Positions 51,505 to 63,189 of a stretch of 64,000 nucleotides of DNA are shown piece by piece (position 1 is the first letter of the stretch; each line of letters starts with the position of its first letter). A program made the position numbers and the translations under genes. Source of the DNA: Kuschelorhynchus macadamiae (lineage: Eukaryota > Arthropoda > Insecta > Coleoptera > Curculionidae); the NCBI GenBank assembly GCA_030620095.1, contig JAUTXW010000069.1:1482501-1546500 (forward strand), in the 5' to 3' direction. The notes under the pieces are model-generated. The model had not been told where the DNA came from, did no database searches, and saw only the letters and a list, made by a program, of their open reading frames with translations.

Positions 51505-54128
51505 CAGGGTTATTCACGCAACCCGTTCATTAAAAGTTTTTGATGATGCCATTTAGATAAAAATTTCAAATTTTGGGATTAAGGTAAGGTCAAGGGGTAC
51601 TTCTTTTTTGAAATATTTTCAACTTCCTGTCACTTCCGGCTTAACCGGAAGTTGGTATCAACTTGCTTATTTTAAATGGAACACTCTGTATTTTATGATA
51701 TTTTTGAATTCTACGGAGAATTTTAATGCTATTTTATGTAGCATGTCCTATACCTAGGTTCAAGCGTTCTTAAGATATTTGACCTTGAACCGAAAATGAG
51801 CCTTCGGGGTACCAAATTTTTTTAAGTTTTGAAGATATAATCTTCATATTTTGCAGACGATCGGTAAATAATCTTAGGTTTCTATTTTTTTTATTGAATT
51901 TGTCTATTTTTATACAGGGTGTCCTAAATTCAGCGGCAAACATTCACATTTTCAAAGCCGCTAAAGTCCGTTTTTTTAAATGGGACACCCTATAACTTTA
52001 TGCACTATCAAATATAGAACTTCATTTTCTATCGAACTGTATTAAGGTTCCCTATACCTATTCGTAACCATTTTCGAAATAATTGTATTTTATAAAAATA
52101 TCGTATGTATTTGCTTAAATGTTTACATGTTCCAATGGTGAGCCATGAAAAAACAATTGAGATCCAATATCCAATATGACAGATGATTAGTATGCGTTAT
52201 TTATCGAAAGCTGTCAGTGATAAACTAAATCTTCTAAATCGAAATGGAAGAATACTCAAACGCTGATATTTTCAATCTATTTTATATTCATGGAGAAATG
52301 TTCCGAAACCAGTGACAAATGCCGAGGATAACGTAATAAACACGTTAGCTTATTTCCACGCAAACCCTCAAAGTTCAATACCGTCTGCAGAAAACGATTT
52401 GGGAATTTCTTCTTCATCTGTCCAAAGAATCTTGAGCGAACATCACATGCACCCTTATTCCTTCCAAAACGTGCAAGCCTTGAGACCTGGTGATGACGTC
52501 CGACGAGTAGAATTTTGAGAATTCATGTTTTTGAAAATTCAAAAGGACCCTCAATTCCTTTCAAAAATATTTTGGACCGATGAAGCGAAATTTTCTAGAG
52601 AAGGAATAACAAATAGAAGAAACGAACATTTCTGGGCAGCAGAAAATCCGCACGCTTTACGCGAAACGCGTTCTCAAGAGAGGTTTAGCTTCAATGTTTT
52701 CGGTATAGTATTAAATGATCAGGTGCGGTACTGTATTTATGAAGACAATTTAAACAGTGATAAGTATTTGGAAATTCTACGAGGGACGGTTTCTGAATTT
52801 ATAGAAGAAATTCCTATTGGTCAGCTGCAAAATTATTGGTATCAATTAGATGGGGCACCAGCACATAATTCCGCTGCAATTTATCTCCAATTATCTCGAA
52901 TTTTTGAAGATCGCTGGATTGGTCCCAATGGCCCTTGGAGATGACCCCCGCGATCGCCTGATTTAACACCCCTAGACTTTTATTTACGGGGATTTATAAA
53001 AGGTAAAGTCTATGCTTCCCCACTAAATAACCAACAAGATTTACTGGACAAGATACGAACAGCTTTTGCCGAATTAGAAAACGGACAAATTAAATGGGCC
53101 ACAGCAATTGTACAAAGAATTGAAATGTGTTTTCAAATGAACGGACAGCATATAGAACATTTATTATAATTCAATTTTATTATTTTATTTATTTATTGTT
53201 GATTGTTAGATTGCTATAATTTTTAAGTTCACTAAAACAAGTTTAGAACAGTCTCGAACTTAGTAGATATGGTTAAAAATAATGTAAACAATTTATTACA
53301 TTTTTTATAACTTTAACTTTTCCGAAACGAAAAAATTTCGTTTCAATCCTCTTCAATTTTCTCTTGTTCATTGGCGATAAATGAGGATGTTTTTCATTAA
53401 AAACATGGTACGTTCTCTCCAATATTTTGTAACATTCTACGCGAATATAAAATAAATTGAGAATATCAGCTGTTAAGTGTTATTTTATTTTAATTTAAAA
53501 GTTTCAAATCAGCTGTCATGTTGAATAGAAAAGCACAACAATTGTTTTTCCATGGCTTACTACGGGAAGGTGTAACCTTAATACAGTTCGATAGAAAATT
53601 AAATTCTACATTTGATAGTGCATAAAGTTATAGGGCGTCCCGTTTAAAAAAACGGACTTTAGCGGCTTTGAAAATGTGAATGTTTGCCGCTGAATTTAGG
53701 ACACTCTGTATAAAAATAGACAAATTCAATAAAAAAAATAGAAACCTAAGATTATTTACCGATCGTCTGCAAAATATGAAGATTATATCTTCAAAACTTG
53801 ATATGAGATTTTAAAATTTGGTACCCCGAAGGCTCATTTTTGGTTCAAGGTCAAGTATTTTAAGAACGTTTGAACCTAGGTATAGGACATGCTACATAAA
53901 ATAGCATTAAAATTCTCCGTAAAATCCAGAAATATCATAAAATACAGGGTGTTCCATTTAAAATAAGCAAGTTGATACCAACTTCCGGTTAAACCGGAAG
54001 TGACATGAAGTTGAAAATATTTCAAAAAAGAAGTACCCCTTGACCTTACCTTAATCCCAAAATTTGAAATTTTTATCTAAATGGCATCATCAAAAACTTT
54101 TAATGAACGGGTTGCGTGAATAACCCTG
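51505..54128. mobile_element. Composite Tc1/mariner element with about 410-bp outer palindromic arms
   Basis: Outer ends CAGGGTTATTCACGCAACCC and their inverse are flanked by TA (51503-51504, 54129-54130). Outer arms 51505-51914 and 53709-54128 enclose an inner element, 51915-53708, with its own ends (CAGGGTGTCCTAAATTCAGC and the inverse ending ACTCTG) and TA flanks. Joined without the inner part, the arms form a palindrome centred on GTCTATTTTTATAAAAATAG. The inner element also has its own inverted arms extending about 150 bases further in (CGAACTGTATTAAGGTTCCC versus its inverse near 53570). It encodes a broken transposase. Confidence 0.85.
52244..53169 (+). pseudogene. Tc1/mariner transposase (DD41D-like), broken
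   Basis: It starts MEEYSNADIFNLFYIHGEMF. A deletion and frame change at about 52310 remove part of the first helix-turn-helix, and the frame resumes at PVTNAEDNVINTLAYFHANP. A stop lies at 52516. The catalytic part then reads IFWTDEAKFSREGITNRRN (first Asp), FNVFGIVLNDQVRYCIYED, YWYQLDGAPAHN (second Asp), a stop after WIGPNGPWR, PPRSPDLTPLDFYLRGFIKG (third Asp) and EMCFQMNGQHIEHLL, stop at 53169. By my count 41 residues separate the last two aspartates, as in DD41D mariners. All three catalytic Asp survive, but two stops and the N-terminal deletion disable it. Confidence 0.88.
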
Positions 54129-54659
54129 TATATGCGATTACTGATAGTATACCTTAAAACTTGATACATAAGTTTATACTTCAATTCGTTTGTTCTTTGC
54201 TTTTAAATAATAGTTTTCAGTTAAAAGTAATTTATTATTGTCAACAATATTTTATTTAAAAAGTAGAATATTTCGAAATGCAGTAGATTCCAAAAATATT
54301 GATAAACGTTTTATTTACTAACATAACATGTGTTATTAGTTAAACAAAATCAAGCATCGTCGAACGCGGTTAGTACTTTGATGAGTACCCAGCTAACAAT
54401 TTCATGTTCTATAAAAAATCATAAGAATATTTCCAGAGCAAATTTCATAGAACAATATTTGAGTCGTCTAGTTTCAAAAGCCGCCATCTCCTTCGAAGCA
54501 AATTTTGAGTGTAAGGCGAAAAACTATTGCGAAAAAGCCATAGCAGGTATCAGTAATTAAGTTTACCAGATTAATTTATTTGGTACATAAAACTTGTTAT
54601 ATCACTAAATAAACAGTGAGTTTTGAGCTTCAGAGTGAAAAAGACAATTAGAATAATGG

Positions 54660-55419
54660 GTATGGCCGAATTTGAGAGTAACTTAAGGATTTGGCAGGTT
54701 TTGAAAACTACTAAAAATATTTCGGAAAAAATTTTGTTTCACCTTAAGATCTTCTGCGACATCTTTGTTAAACATTTCCACATCAGCCGTATGCTTAGTT
54801 CTGACGGTAAATATAATGTGCGTCGTTTTGGATCGGCAGTAGTGAGTTTTAAACAATAATTAGCACTTCTATGGTCACCTCCTCTTGTTTCCTTGGCAAA
54901 CGGCCACCATTTTCAAAAGAACGCTTTAAAACTCCCTGTACTCGATGTTTTTTAATGTTTAAACTCTTCAAAACAGAATCCCTACACACTGGAATTTTTT
55001 TTGCCAGTGTGCCTTCTGATAAAATATTTTATCGAACAAGTTTATTGCGGACGGGTTGCTGTTGATGGTCGATGTCGTTTTGGTAAGACTCTGCTAGTAT
55101 AGTTTAATATTAGATTATCCTGTTTTATTTTGTCTTTAACAGCATAAAAAGTTGAGTGAAACCGCGAAATATCAAGCATTTTTAAAGACCTGTATTGATA
55201 TGCTTTCGTGTTATGTCCACAGGTTGGATATGCGGGGAGGCATTTGGAAATATACCTTAAAAACAGAAAACTAAACTAAGTACCTATAGCAAATTACTAT
55301 TATTCTAAGACTTACCTAGCACATTTCAATTTGTTGATTTTCCAGTTATTAGGATTTACCACTCTCTTTCTGGCGCATTTAGGTATAACAGGTGTTATAT
55401 CTCCAGCATTATCGTCCAT
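54660..55419 (-). pseudogene. Insect-expanded uncharacterised protein family, decayed copy
   Basis: A first exon (55419-55317) reads MDDNAGDITPVIPKCARKRV and NPNNWKINKLKCAR, then GTAAGT. After an acceptor-like TTTTTAAG come, in shifting frames, YISKCLPAYPTCG, ISRFHSTFYAVKDKIKQDNL, VCRDSVLKSLNIKKHRVQG, GGRLPRKQEE, SHYCRSKT, RRTLYLPSELSIRLMW and MFNKDVAEDLKVKQNFFRNI. I recognise this order from a large family of uncharacterised arthropod proteins: a KRxRxPxxWxxNxxKxxR start, a short Cys-rich part, an FYxLxDxxxQ block, VCKxxFLxxLxISxxRV, and HYxRxxTxRxYLPxxLSIxxMY. At least three frame changes or stops disable it. Presence inside TIRs suggests the family is transposon-encoded. Confidence 0.65.
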
Positions 55420-55559
55420 TATGTTACACAAATATTAGTACACAATATTCACTACTAAAATAATAACTTCGATAATAACTAAATTTGGAAAAAAACAGCC
55501 ATAAATACGGTAAACATGTTTCTGTGTCCACAGCTGATAACACTAAAACATAGAAGTTA

Positions 55560-55850
55560 GATGATCCTTGCGTCATTCGCCGATTTTAAATCACGCCATT
55601 TGAAACTCGCCTTTTGATTGGCTCGAGGGAGTTGGCCGGTTTTGAACCTAAAAGCATAACGGAGATGGCCGATTTTGAACTTGATACAATATTTTAGAGA
55701 AGCGTTTTCATTAGATATGGCCGGTTTTGATTAGAAAATCTTTTACTGTTAGATAGGGGCTTTAATGACGTATAAATCTAGTTTTTCAAATATTTTGGAG
55801 ATGGCCGCTTTTAAAACTAGACAACTCATTTGTTCTCTTGTTTAGTTCTT
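55560..55850. repeat. Repeated ATGGCCGNTTTTGA motif cluster
   Basis: GTTGGCCGGTTTTGAACC, AGATGGCCGATTTTGAACTT, ATATGGCCGGTTTTGATT and AGATGGCCGCTTTTAAAACT lie in direct orientation upstream of the start of the minus-strand gene at 55419. An inverted copy with a longer match (continuing into ACTAGACGACTCA) lies at about 54450-54491. They may be transposase-binding or promoter repeats. Confidence 0.55.
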
Positions 55851-56639
55851 TGAGCTGTTCTCTAAGGCATGCAGAAAACAGTTATAGAATTGTTAAATAG
55901 TTCTCACAGGTCTTTTAAAGAATTTTTAGAATATAGTAACAAAGCAATGTCATAAAAATTCCATACCAGTTTTCTAATGCTGCCTTAGAATTCAGGTATA
56001 GAACAAATAAAGAACTTTTATAAAATCATTCTTTAGCTGCTCCTATTTTTTCGTTATAATTTTTTTGTTGCTTTCTACTATATTTATAAAACTTTAAAAT
56101 CGTTTAAATATATCTTCTAAAAACAAAATGTTTCCCTATCGCATCACATGTCAGAAATAAAATGGACACCATAAAATAATCAAACTGAACTCTACATAAT
56201 TACGAATTGTTAGTTGGTTTGTAGAGTCAATGGAATAGTACATTTTAATGCAGAAAAAATTTTATTGTGAAATATATGGTACATATATAGTAATAACCTT
56301 ATATTTCCTATGATTTTTTTTTAATTGATGAATTTAGCAAACAGCTGTATACAAAATGGTCAGAAACTAAATACAATCCAGGATATTATATCAGTTCACC
56401 TATTTATATTATATATAATTTTTAATATGATTTTTTCTTTTTTCTTCGCAAAATGCGGAATATAGCCATGGATAGAAAGGCTTATCTTGTACTTCGATTG
56501 CAATAATTACACAGTATATACGCTTAATAAACTGCCATATTTCATGATATTTCCTGAACTATCCGGTAAAAGACGTTTACTTCGGTGGCCAGCACATCCC
56601 TTAGATTCAGATATTCAGATAATATAAAAATGTGCGATA

Positions 56640-57690
56640 TTTTTAATCTGTCCCATGACACAAAACATCCAAACCACGCACAGTTCTATGAAACTCGCAT
56701 ATCACTTTACATTTTTCCAAAAATTTTGAGTATATTTGAATTCTGAAATATCTGTGGCGCACCATTTTGTCTTATAACTACCAAAACTGCCATCTCTCTA
56801 GTCTAATACACATTTTTTCATGATAACTAAATCCAGTAAATGCAATAATTCTCCTACCGGAAAGGCTTCAACTATATCTATTGGCAGAAGAAGTAAACGA
56901 GAATCCTCCTTCTGCTTGTTATGTGATCCATATTGTTTACCACGGAATTTATCATTTGTGCAGCCATCTCTGTGTGTATAGTGTGAAAAATATACGAGTA
57001 TTGACCAACGGTGGTACATTTTAAACATCAGTGCTTACTCTTACTGTTAAAATGTGTAACACTTACAAAAACAAAGTATCGGTATAAGTGCCTATTCTCA
57101 CTATGAATTATGTATTAGGTACAGTTTTGAAGTATTAAATATATTTTTATTTATCTTTCATGAAGGTTCTGGCTGCTGAGTCGCATATAAAACATCTTAG
57201 CTTGACATTAATTATAACTTCATTTATCAGGAGTTCTTCCACAAAGATTGTTTGGGCTTCACTAACGAAAGGTTGCAAACATTCCGTAAAACTGAACGGA
57301 TTTCCTGAGTCGCAGTATATACCGATGACCATAGGATTTACTTTAGGTAGTTCATAAATATTAAAAAGAATCGGCCAAAATTCCATTTTGCTGCTGTAGT
57401 AAATAAGCAAATCATCCACATTTATATTCACACTTATACTTTTGGGTAAGTTTAGCATTGGTGATAAAACTTGTCTCAAACAGACCTCGAAACCATGATA
57501 CCAGTAATCGCCATTCCCAACCTTAGGCATAATTCTTTAAAAGCGTTCTTACATCCTCAGGAAGAATATCCGGTATACCTTGTTGACACTTTTGAACAAA
57601 TCTCTCAACGCCGAATGTAAGATATTGAATTTTAGTGCCCACATCTAAAGATTACATGACATTATTTTTATTTTTAATAAGATGTGTTGC
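56640..57690 (-). pseudogene. Transposase-domain-type protein relic (tnp2-like, animal family)
   Basis: Minus-strand pieces in order: FVQKCQQGIPDILPEDVRTLL (about 57600; 21 residues across one frame), a frame change, MPKVGNGDYWYHGFEVCLRQ, VNINVDDLLIYYSSKMEFWP, VNPMVIGIYCDSGNPFSFTE, LRCFICDSAARTFMKDK (stop at 57147), a gap, CTNDKFRGKQYGSHNKQKED, LLPIDIVEAFPVGELLHLLD, MKKCVLD, stop, GSFGSYKTKWCATDISEF, and CEFHRTVRGLDVLCHGTD. This matches the layout of a widespread invertebrate family with INVDGLPLFKSS...WPIL, FICDAPAR and LP...FPLDYMHLVCLGVMKK blocks. That family looks distantly like the tnp2 transposases of CACTA elements. The copy has stops, frame changes and a deletion of the cysteine-rich middle. 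Confidence 0.7.
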
Positions 57691-58287
57691 CAAAACATGT
57701 ACACCATCAAAATAATCCCTTAAAACAGTATGACATCAGGTAAAGTATGGCAGTTGTGTAGAGTTTTTTCATTGAACAAAAAAGCTTGTATTATCACTTA
57801 TTTACTCTATAGTGATTCTATAACAACTCCTCTTTTATTCACTATAACTACTTAATAGAGCTTTTTCCCTTAAGTTCTGTTTGTCCGCAGGAGAATTGTC
57901 ACTTAGCATCCCCTTACATAATAATACGATAAAGAAACCATAAGCAGCATTAAAGAATAATTCTATAAGAGTTTCATAACAGATGGTGTAATTCTATAAG
58001 AAAGTATTTTGCATCGGTCTTAGAGTAATTTGATTCTATAAACGTCGTTGCTGTAAAATTGTGTAACTGTACACAGTTATAGAGCAACGTTAACACTTAT
58101 CTTATAAATGTTCTATAATTATGCTCTAAGAACGTTATTACGATGAATGTATAAAGCAATTCAGTTTCTGAAGGTAAAATAGTATCATGTTACACATTAA
58201 TTCAACAGCTGAATGTTCCGGATGCAACTATAAAACATTAAAAAAGTTCTGTTACTCTAAATTTATGGAACTAGTTTGCTAGCTGGG

Positions 58288-58689
58288 TAACCGCCTGCAA
58301 AAACCGTACTCCGCCATCGTCAGAAGGTCTACTAAGAATAGATAATAGTTGTTGTAGCGGTACAACAATGACCGTGACAGTTCTACTGCGTTCTGTATAA
58401 AAAGGTTAACGTGAAATGCGGCTATTCTGAATGGATATGATGAAAGTATTAACAAGGTGACCTTTTCATGAAGTATATAGTGGTTTAAATGATGTATACG
58501 TTTTGTTAAATACTTTGTTGTTGACTAAATTGAGTCACCTTTTATTTAAAACTATTATTTAAAAAAAAAACGTTATGTACTCACGTATTACGTTATAATT
58601 CAGAACATTATTATTAACCTCTATCTACTCACAAATCGTCAACAAGAAACGAAACGATTCAATTTTTATTTAAACCTCAGTTAATATTT
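58288..58689. other. Short flank, no gene recognised
   Basis: AT-rich sequence between the 3.9-kb element and repeat copy B, without motifs. Confidence 0.5.
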
Positions 58690-58880
58690 TTGGATATATT
58701 TTCAATTAGAAAATGTAAATTCAGAATTTAAAGTTTGAATTCAGACTAATCTCCGAAATCAAATTTTAAACTTCAAATTCGGAGTTTAAAGTCTGGATTG
58801 ATATTTTAAAGTCTCAAATCAGAGCATAAAGAGCAAACAAAATGTGTGTCCCTTCCCTGCTTTCGTACGTTAGTATATTC
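58690..58880. repeat. Repeat with ACGTACGAAAG and CAGACTTTAAAC motifs, copy B (inverted)
   Basis: As reverse complement it reads AACGTACGAAAGCAGGGAAG followed by CCAGACTTTAAACTCCGAAT and similar tracts, the inverted counterpart of 51255-51420. Confidence 0.6.
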
Positions 58881-61800
58881 TACGAAACAGATATAGAGGT
58901 ATCTATATAGTCTATTCCGATAAGCCTTTAGTGTGTCTAGCTTTCCGTTTCCAAATATGTTGGTTTGTTACGGAACAATTGGAGTCTTGAATTTGTGTTT
59001 TGAAGCATAATCGTCATGGCGCCTATGGAATGAGTGAAATAAGATCGTTCTATTCTATTCTATTCACTTTGCAATCTTTCCGACTTTAACAATTTTCTTG
59101 ATTTTTTCGGACAGATTCAATGCATCCTGGTTCCGCAAGACCTGGAGTGTACTAACAATCCTTCTAAAACCCAGTACTGGCTTGTGGATCTGTGCTAAGA
59201 GAATACTGTTTTTCTGGGTGGCTTTTTAATTGCCCTATCATGAAACAGGATATAATACAATTGGCGTCTCTTTAGAACAGAACAGGTTTTCCAAGAAATT
59301 TTATCATTTTTTCAGTCAACAACTCCGCAGCTATTTAAAAATGCCAGCACGCGCAATGAGAATCTAGCCATCAGACCAGGAGGATCGCAGTTTTACCCGA
59401 ACCATTCGGACAGATTCAAAACTGATTAATATGATATATTAACGTTCAAACGAAAACTAATTAATATTGAAAAATAATTAACAGAAGAAAACAGGGTGCC
59501 TTAGCGCAGTTAAAGCAAATTTGAAATGCAGACCTACTGTCTGCGAATCCAATACAGTAACCACTAAAACATAAGGCCAAACATAAAAAAATTCTATTCG
59601 CATTCGTATATTACAACAGTGAACTTTCCAACTGAAACACTACAGGGTATCTGCTGAGATTTGTATGAAACTGCTTATCCTCCTACTGCCCTACTCTTGA
59701 AACAGAAGGCTCGGTCCCGAGAGTAGCACCACAGCTCCATAAGAATACACAGTTCTCTCGGGGAACGACGCTCTCCCTCCCTGTCTCAAGAATAGGGATA
59801 TTAGTCCGACTCAATATACACAAATTCGACCGATAACTGAGGGCCGAAATGTTAGATTGTCATATGTAAAGATTCGAAACTGTTCGACTAGTCCCATCTA
59901 CAAGGTGAAATCGGAGCTCAGAGCCTCCGGACAAATTATTGTTGTGCTTAATTTTGACTGGAATACGTTATTTAAAAAATAAATATGTACGTTTATTATA
60001 TGGTGCTTTAGTAAAAATATTGCATTTATGGTTTTGTCTTGTAACTTGAGATGCGCGATCTTCAGAGCCCTTATGGGCAGTTATGTTTCATGTAAGTTAT
60101 TTAATTATATTGTTATGTAATTGTCAAATTTAATTTTTTATTCGTTCTTTTTGCTTAAATTTTGTCCATTCTTCTCAAATAACATATTGGTAAGATCTGC
60201 CAACTGTAATAATTAGCCCAACAACAAAGAAATAATGATAAACATGCGTAGATTTTAAACAGACATGAAAAAACATAAATAATTGGTTTATAAAGTATTT
60301 TCAACTCTAGAATTTAAATAACAGTTTTAAAATATTTGTACTCTACTACATCCTTTGCATGACAATATTAGATACATACTACCGATTCACACTGTTTGTG
60401 GTAGATGCATGAATTTTTTACCAGGTATTTATAGCAACTACTGAATGTTATCTCTAAATGGTTACATATTAATAAAATATATTTGTTATTAACAATGTAA
60501 AATAAAATGCTTTAAAAGATCTATTAGTAAAGTAGTTACTAAAAAGTGTTAGATGTGTGTTTAAATGGGCATGGGCATGTTATATAAATATTGTGTACAA
60601 CAAAGAAAATCAAAATTTTAAATTTAACTAAAATATTTTCGATTTTTCTTTTCCAGTTTGAATTGGCAAAAAGAACAGTCAACAATTATATAAATTTAAA
60701 CATGCACATACACAGCATCAACTTAACAACAATACAATAGAACGAGGTATATTTTGGTATACAGACATCTGCAAATATTCTTTTAGTGTAATATCACAGA
60801 ATTCATTCAATTTATTGGCTTCACAAAACTATTATCCTGTAGACCTACGACCTAGGACTAGGTGTGTACCTGCAATTTTCTGTAGCATTATGTAATCGCA
60901 AAAATAAAGCCAGAAATTTACAATCGGACTGAGTGTACATGCGACAGAAAATCAAAAATACGGGCCTAGGCTAAGTCCAGTGGTTCGAGTAGTACGAAAA
61001 TAAAAACGTCAAGTTGTTTAAGGTAATACAATCCGTTGTCACTATCCCTAAATACAACGTGATCTAAAGCGGTGTTTGATTTGACGCTTTTACATCAAAC
61101 AACGATTTAAGACACATCATATTAGTTCTTGCCATAGAAAATCTGAACTATACTACTATGCAGAAATGAAACAGTTTGTCGCCTGCTTTGATTTGATTGA
61201 TGCCATTTTGGTTTTGTTCTTCTGTTATCTGTGGTTGTGATCAATTTAAGTATAGTGTTCTTTGTCAAAATGTGTGCTTAACGTTCATAATGTTGATGAA
61301 CGAAGACCATAAAGAGCAAAAGTGGAATGGATTGTTCCTGTATATTTTTAAAAGTTTGTAGTTAAAAAACTATTTACATGATAAAGAACTCCTAAATTTA
61401 TCAGTAATAAGCATATCCCTATAACCATATCTATATATTTTTTAAATATTTAAATAAGAAAGACAATTTTATTTTGTTTAATTAAATTATTTAAAAACAA
61501 GAATTTTTCAAATATAAATTATAGAACACTCTCTACATTGTCATAACATCGAAAAGCATAAATACAAATACAGGTGTTCTATAATCTAATTATAGAATAA
61601 TTAGCCAACCTACTTTCTTAAGTAGAATATTATCAGAATGGAAGTATATCAAAATGTACCAAAGTAGGGAAACTAGATAAATTTAAATGGTAAAATATGT
61701 ATGTAAGCCATTGTTAATACTTAAACAAAAATGTGTAAAATATAGGAACATCTTTTTTTAACAATGCGTTAATATTTGTGTATCGTACATTTGTATAATA

Positions 61801-62384
61801 TAACGGGTTACTAGGTTTTTGTGTAAAATGCATAGAATGCTTCATAACATGACTAGCTTAGGATATTTAATAAATTATTTAATTTGACAATTTAAAAACA
61901 AGTTCTTGAAATGAAAATAAAAACCAAGATAAACCTCGGACGTATAATATATTTTTTCTTTAAAACTTATTTTTTCAAAGCTCAATGGGCGATTGTTTAT
62001 TTATAAGTTACAAATAATATAAAAATGTCTAATGTTCCAAATCTTAATACAGAATACAGAATAAAAATTACAGAAAACATTTATGATCGTTAAACTTTGT
62101 TTTAATGGTTACCTCGGTAGTTACAATGTTGTTCTTAATCGTTCTCTCTATATTATTTAATTCATCAAAAAGAAAACTGACATACAATTATTACGTGTAT
62201 TACGAAAAATAGAAATATTTGCACCCGAGGCTTATGTTGAAAACATGTAAAACTAAATATGCTACGAATTCCCCACTCATGCGTCGCAACTCAAGCGCAG
62301 CCCCAGATTTGTCTATCAGATGCGAATCTTCCCGATAAGACGCGGGACCGGTTTTCATCGTTTCTGTGATAGGCAAACGCCTAG
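58881..62384. other. No recognisable gene
   Basis: AT-rich. Short open frames lack motifs. A tRNA-like fragment near 59500 does not fold as a tRNA. GC-moderate text at 59700-59940 and a TTCTATAA pair near 61575 may be repeat debris. Confidence 0.5.
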
Positions 62385-62620
62385 GTTCGGATTGGTTAGG
62401 TCTGGAAAGCGCGAGGTACCGCTCCAACAAAATTCTGAGTCTATATTGAAACGGCTGTACCAGAAACTGAAATCTCGTGATGTGTTGTGATGAGTGGTAC
62501 AGACAGCTCTGGCTGCGGTTTAAAAAGTTACTTTTCTAAAATATGATAATATCAATATTTCGTTTATTTTGGTTAGATTAGGATTGGTAAGGCGCGCCAA
62601 CAAAATTTCGGGTCTATATT
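62385..62620. repeat. Direct repeat pair
   Basis: GGATTGGTTAGGTCTGG...CCAACAAAATTCTGAGTCTATATT (about 62388-62450) and GGATTGGTAAGGCGCGCCAA followed by CAAAATTTCGGGTCTATATT (about 62580-62620) are related direct copies about 190 bases apart. No open frame of interest. Confidence 0.55.
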
Positions 62621-63189
62621 AAATTTCTTCCAGAGCCTTTGATAACATGACAAAGCCTTTCGAAAATATTAGGACTCACTCTGTATGGACGTTCTGGTTG
62701 CTGCCTGACATAAACTGCAAGAATGCTTGTATAATGTTTTCATCAGTAAGGGTAAGGATTTTATCCCGTACTTGTGTACTAAGAGCCTCTAGTTGTTCGT
62801 TGATTGTCACATAGTCTGACAAAATGTTACCAGCCCAGTCATACACTTTTTGACAAAACAGTCAAAAAATTCGCATATAGGTGCCAGTTTATCAATGCTT
62901 TTTCGTTTATTACGAGTATCTTTTTCATTAGATCGAATACTTCTGATCAAGAACTTAAATCGTTTGATACACAAGGCCAACCTAAATTTTCGATGCCGGA
63001 ACCTAAGTTCCATAGTTCCTCATCATTTAAACGATGTGAGTTGAGCATACCATAATAATCCAAGTGAGGCCTGAATATCCAAGATATTTGTTGACCTAGC
63101 CTCTCTTTCATATCATAACCGCACACCGCCAGTTTACATCTATCTTTTTCTGCGAAAACTTAAAATCAATTAAACAGGATATTTCTCGT
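62621..63189. other. No recognisable gene
   Basis: Overlapping short frames occur on both strands around 62804-63055, without family motifs or splice context. Confidence 0.5.

Larger units (their letters stand above)
54388..58287 (-). mobile_element. 3.9-kb DNA transposon with CCCAGCTA termini and two genes
   Basis: CCCAGCTAACAATTTCATGT at the left end and the inverse of CCCAGCTAGCAAACTAGTTC at the right end form imperfect terminal inverted repeats. TA precedes the left end and follows the right, a 2-bp target duplication. Inside are two decayed genes, both on the minus strand: a transposase-domain-type protein (about 56640-57690) and a small-exon protein of another insect-expanded family (54660-55419). 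TTCTATAA-type motifs are frequent near both ends. The boundaries rest on the matched termini; the superfamily is uncertain. Confidence 0.6.

Noticed and set aside
54330..55065. Three + strand frames of 64-78 codons
   Set aside because: The two at 54623-55065 are antisense to the decayed minus-strand gene, which explains the sequence better. The first (54330-54560) covers the transposon end.
59496..59565. tRNA-like segment with A-box-like TTAGCGCAGTT and B-box-like GCGAATCC
   Set aside because: No cloverleaf forms: the T loop is too long and a GCAGAC/GTCTGC hairpin competes. At best it is a relic of a tRNA-derived SINE.
62200..62430. 76-codon minus-strand frame
   Set aside because: It overlaps the direct-repeat sequence at 62385 onward and has no recognisable domain.
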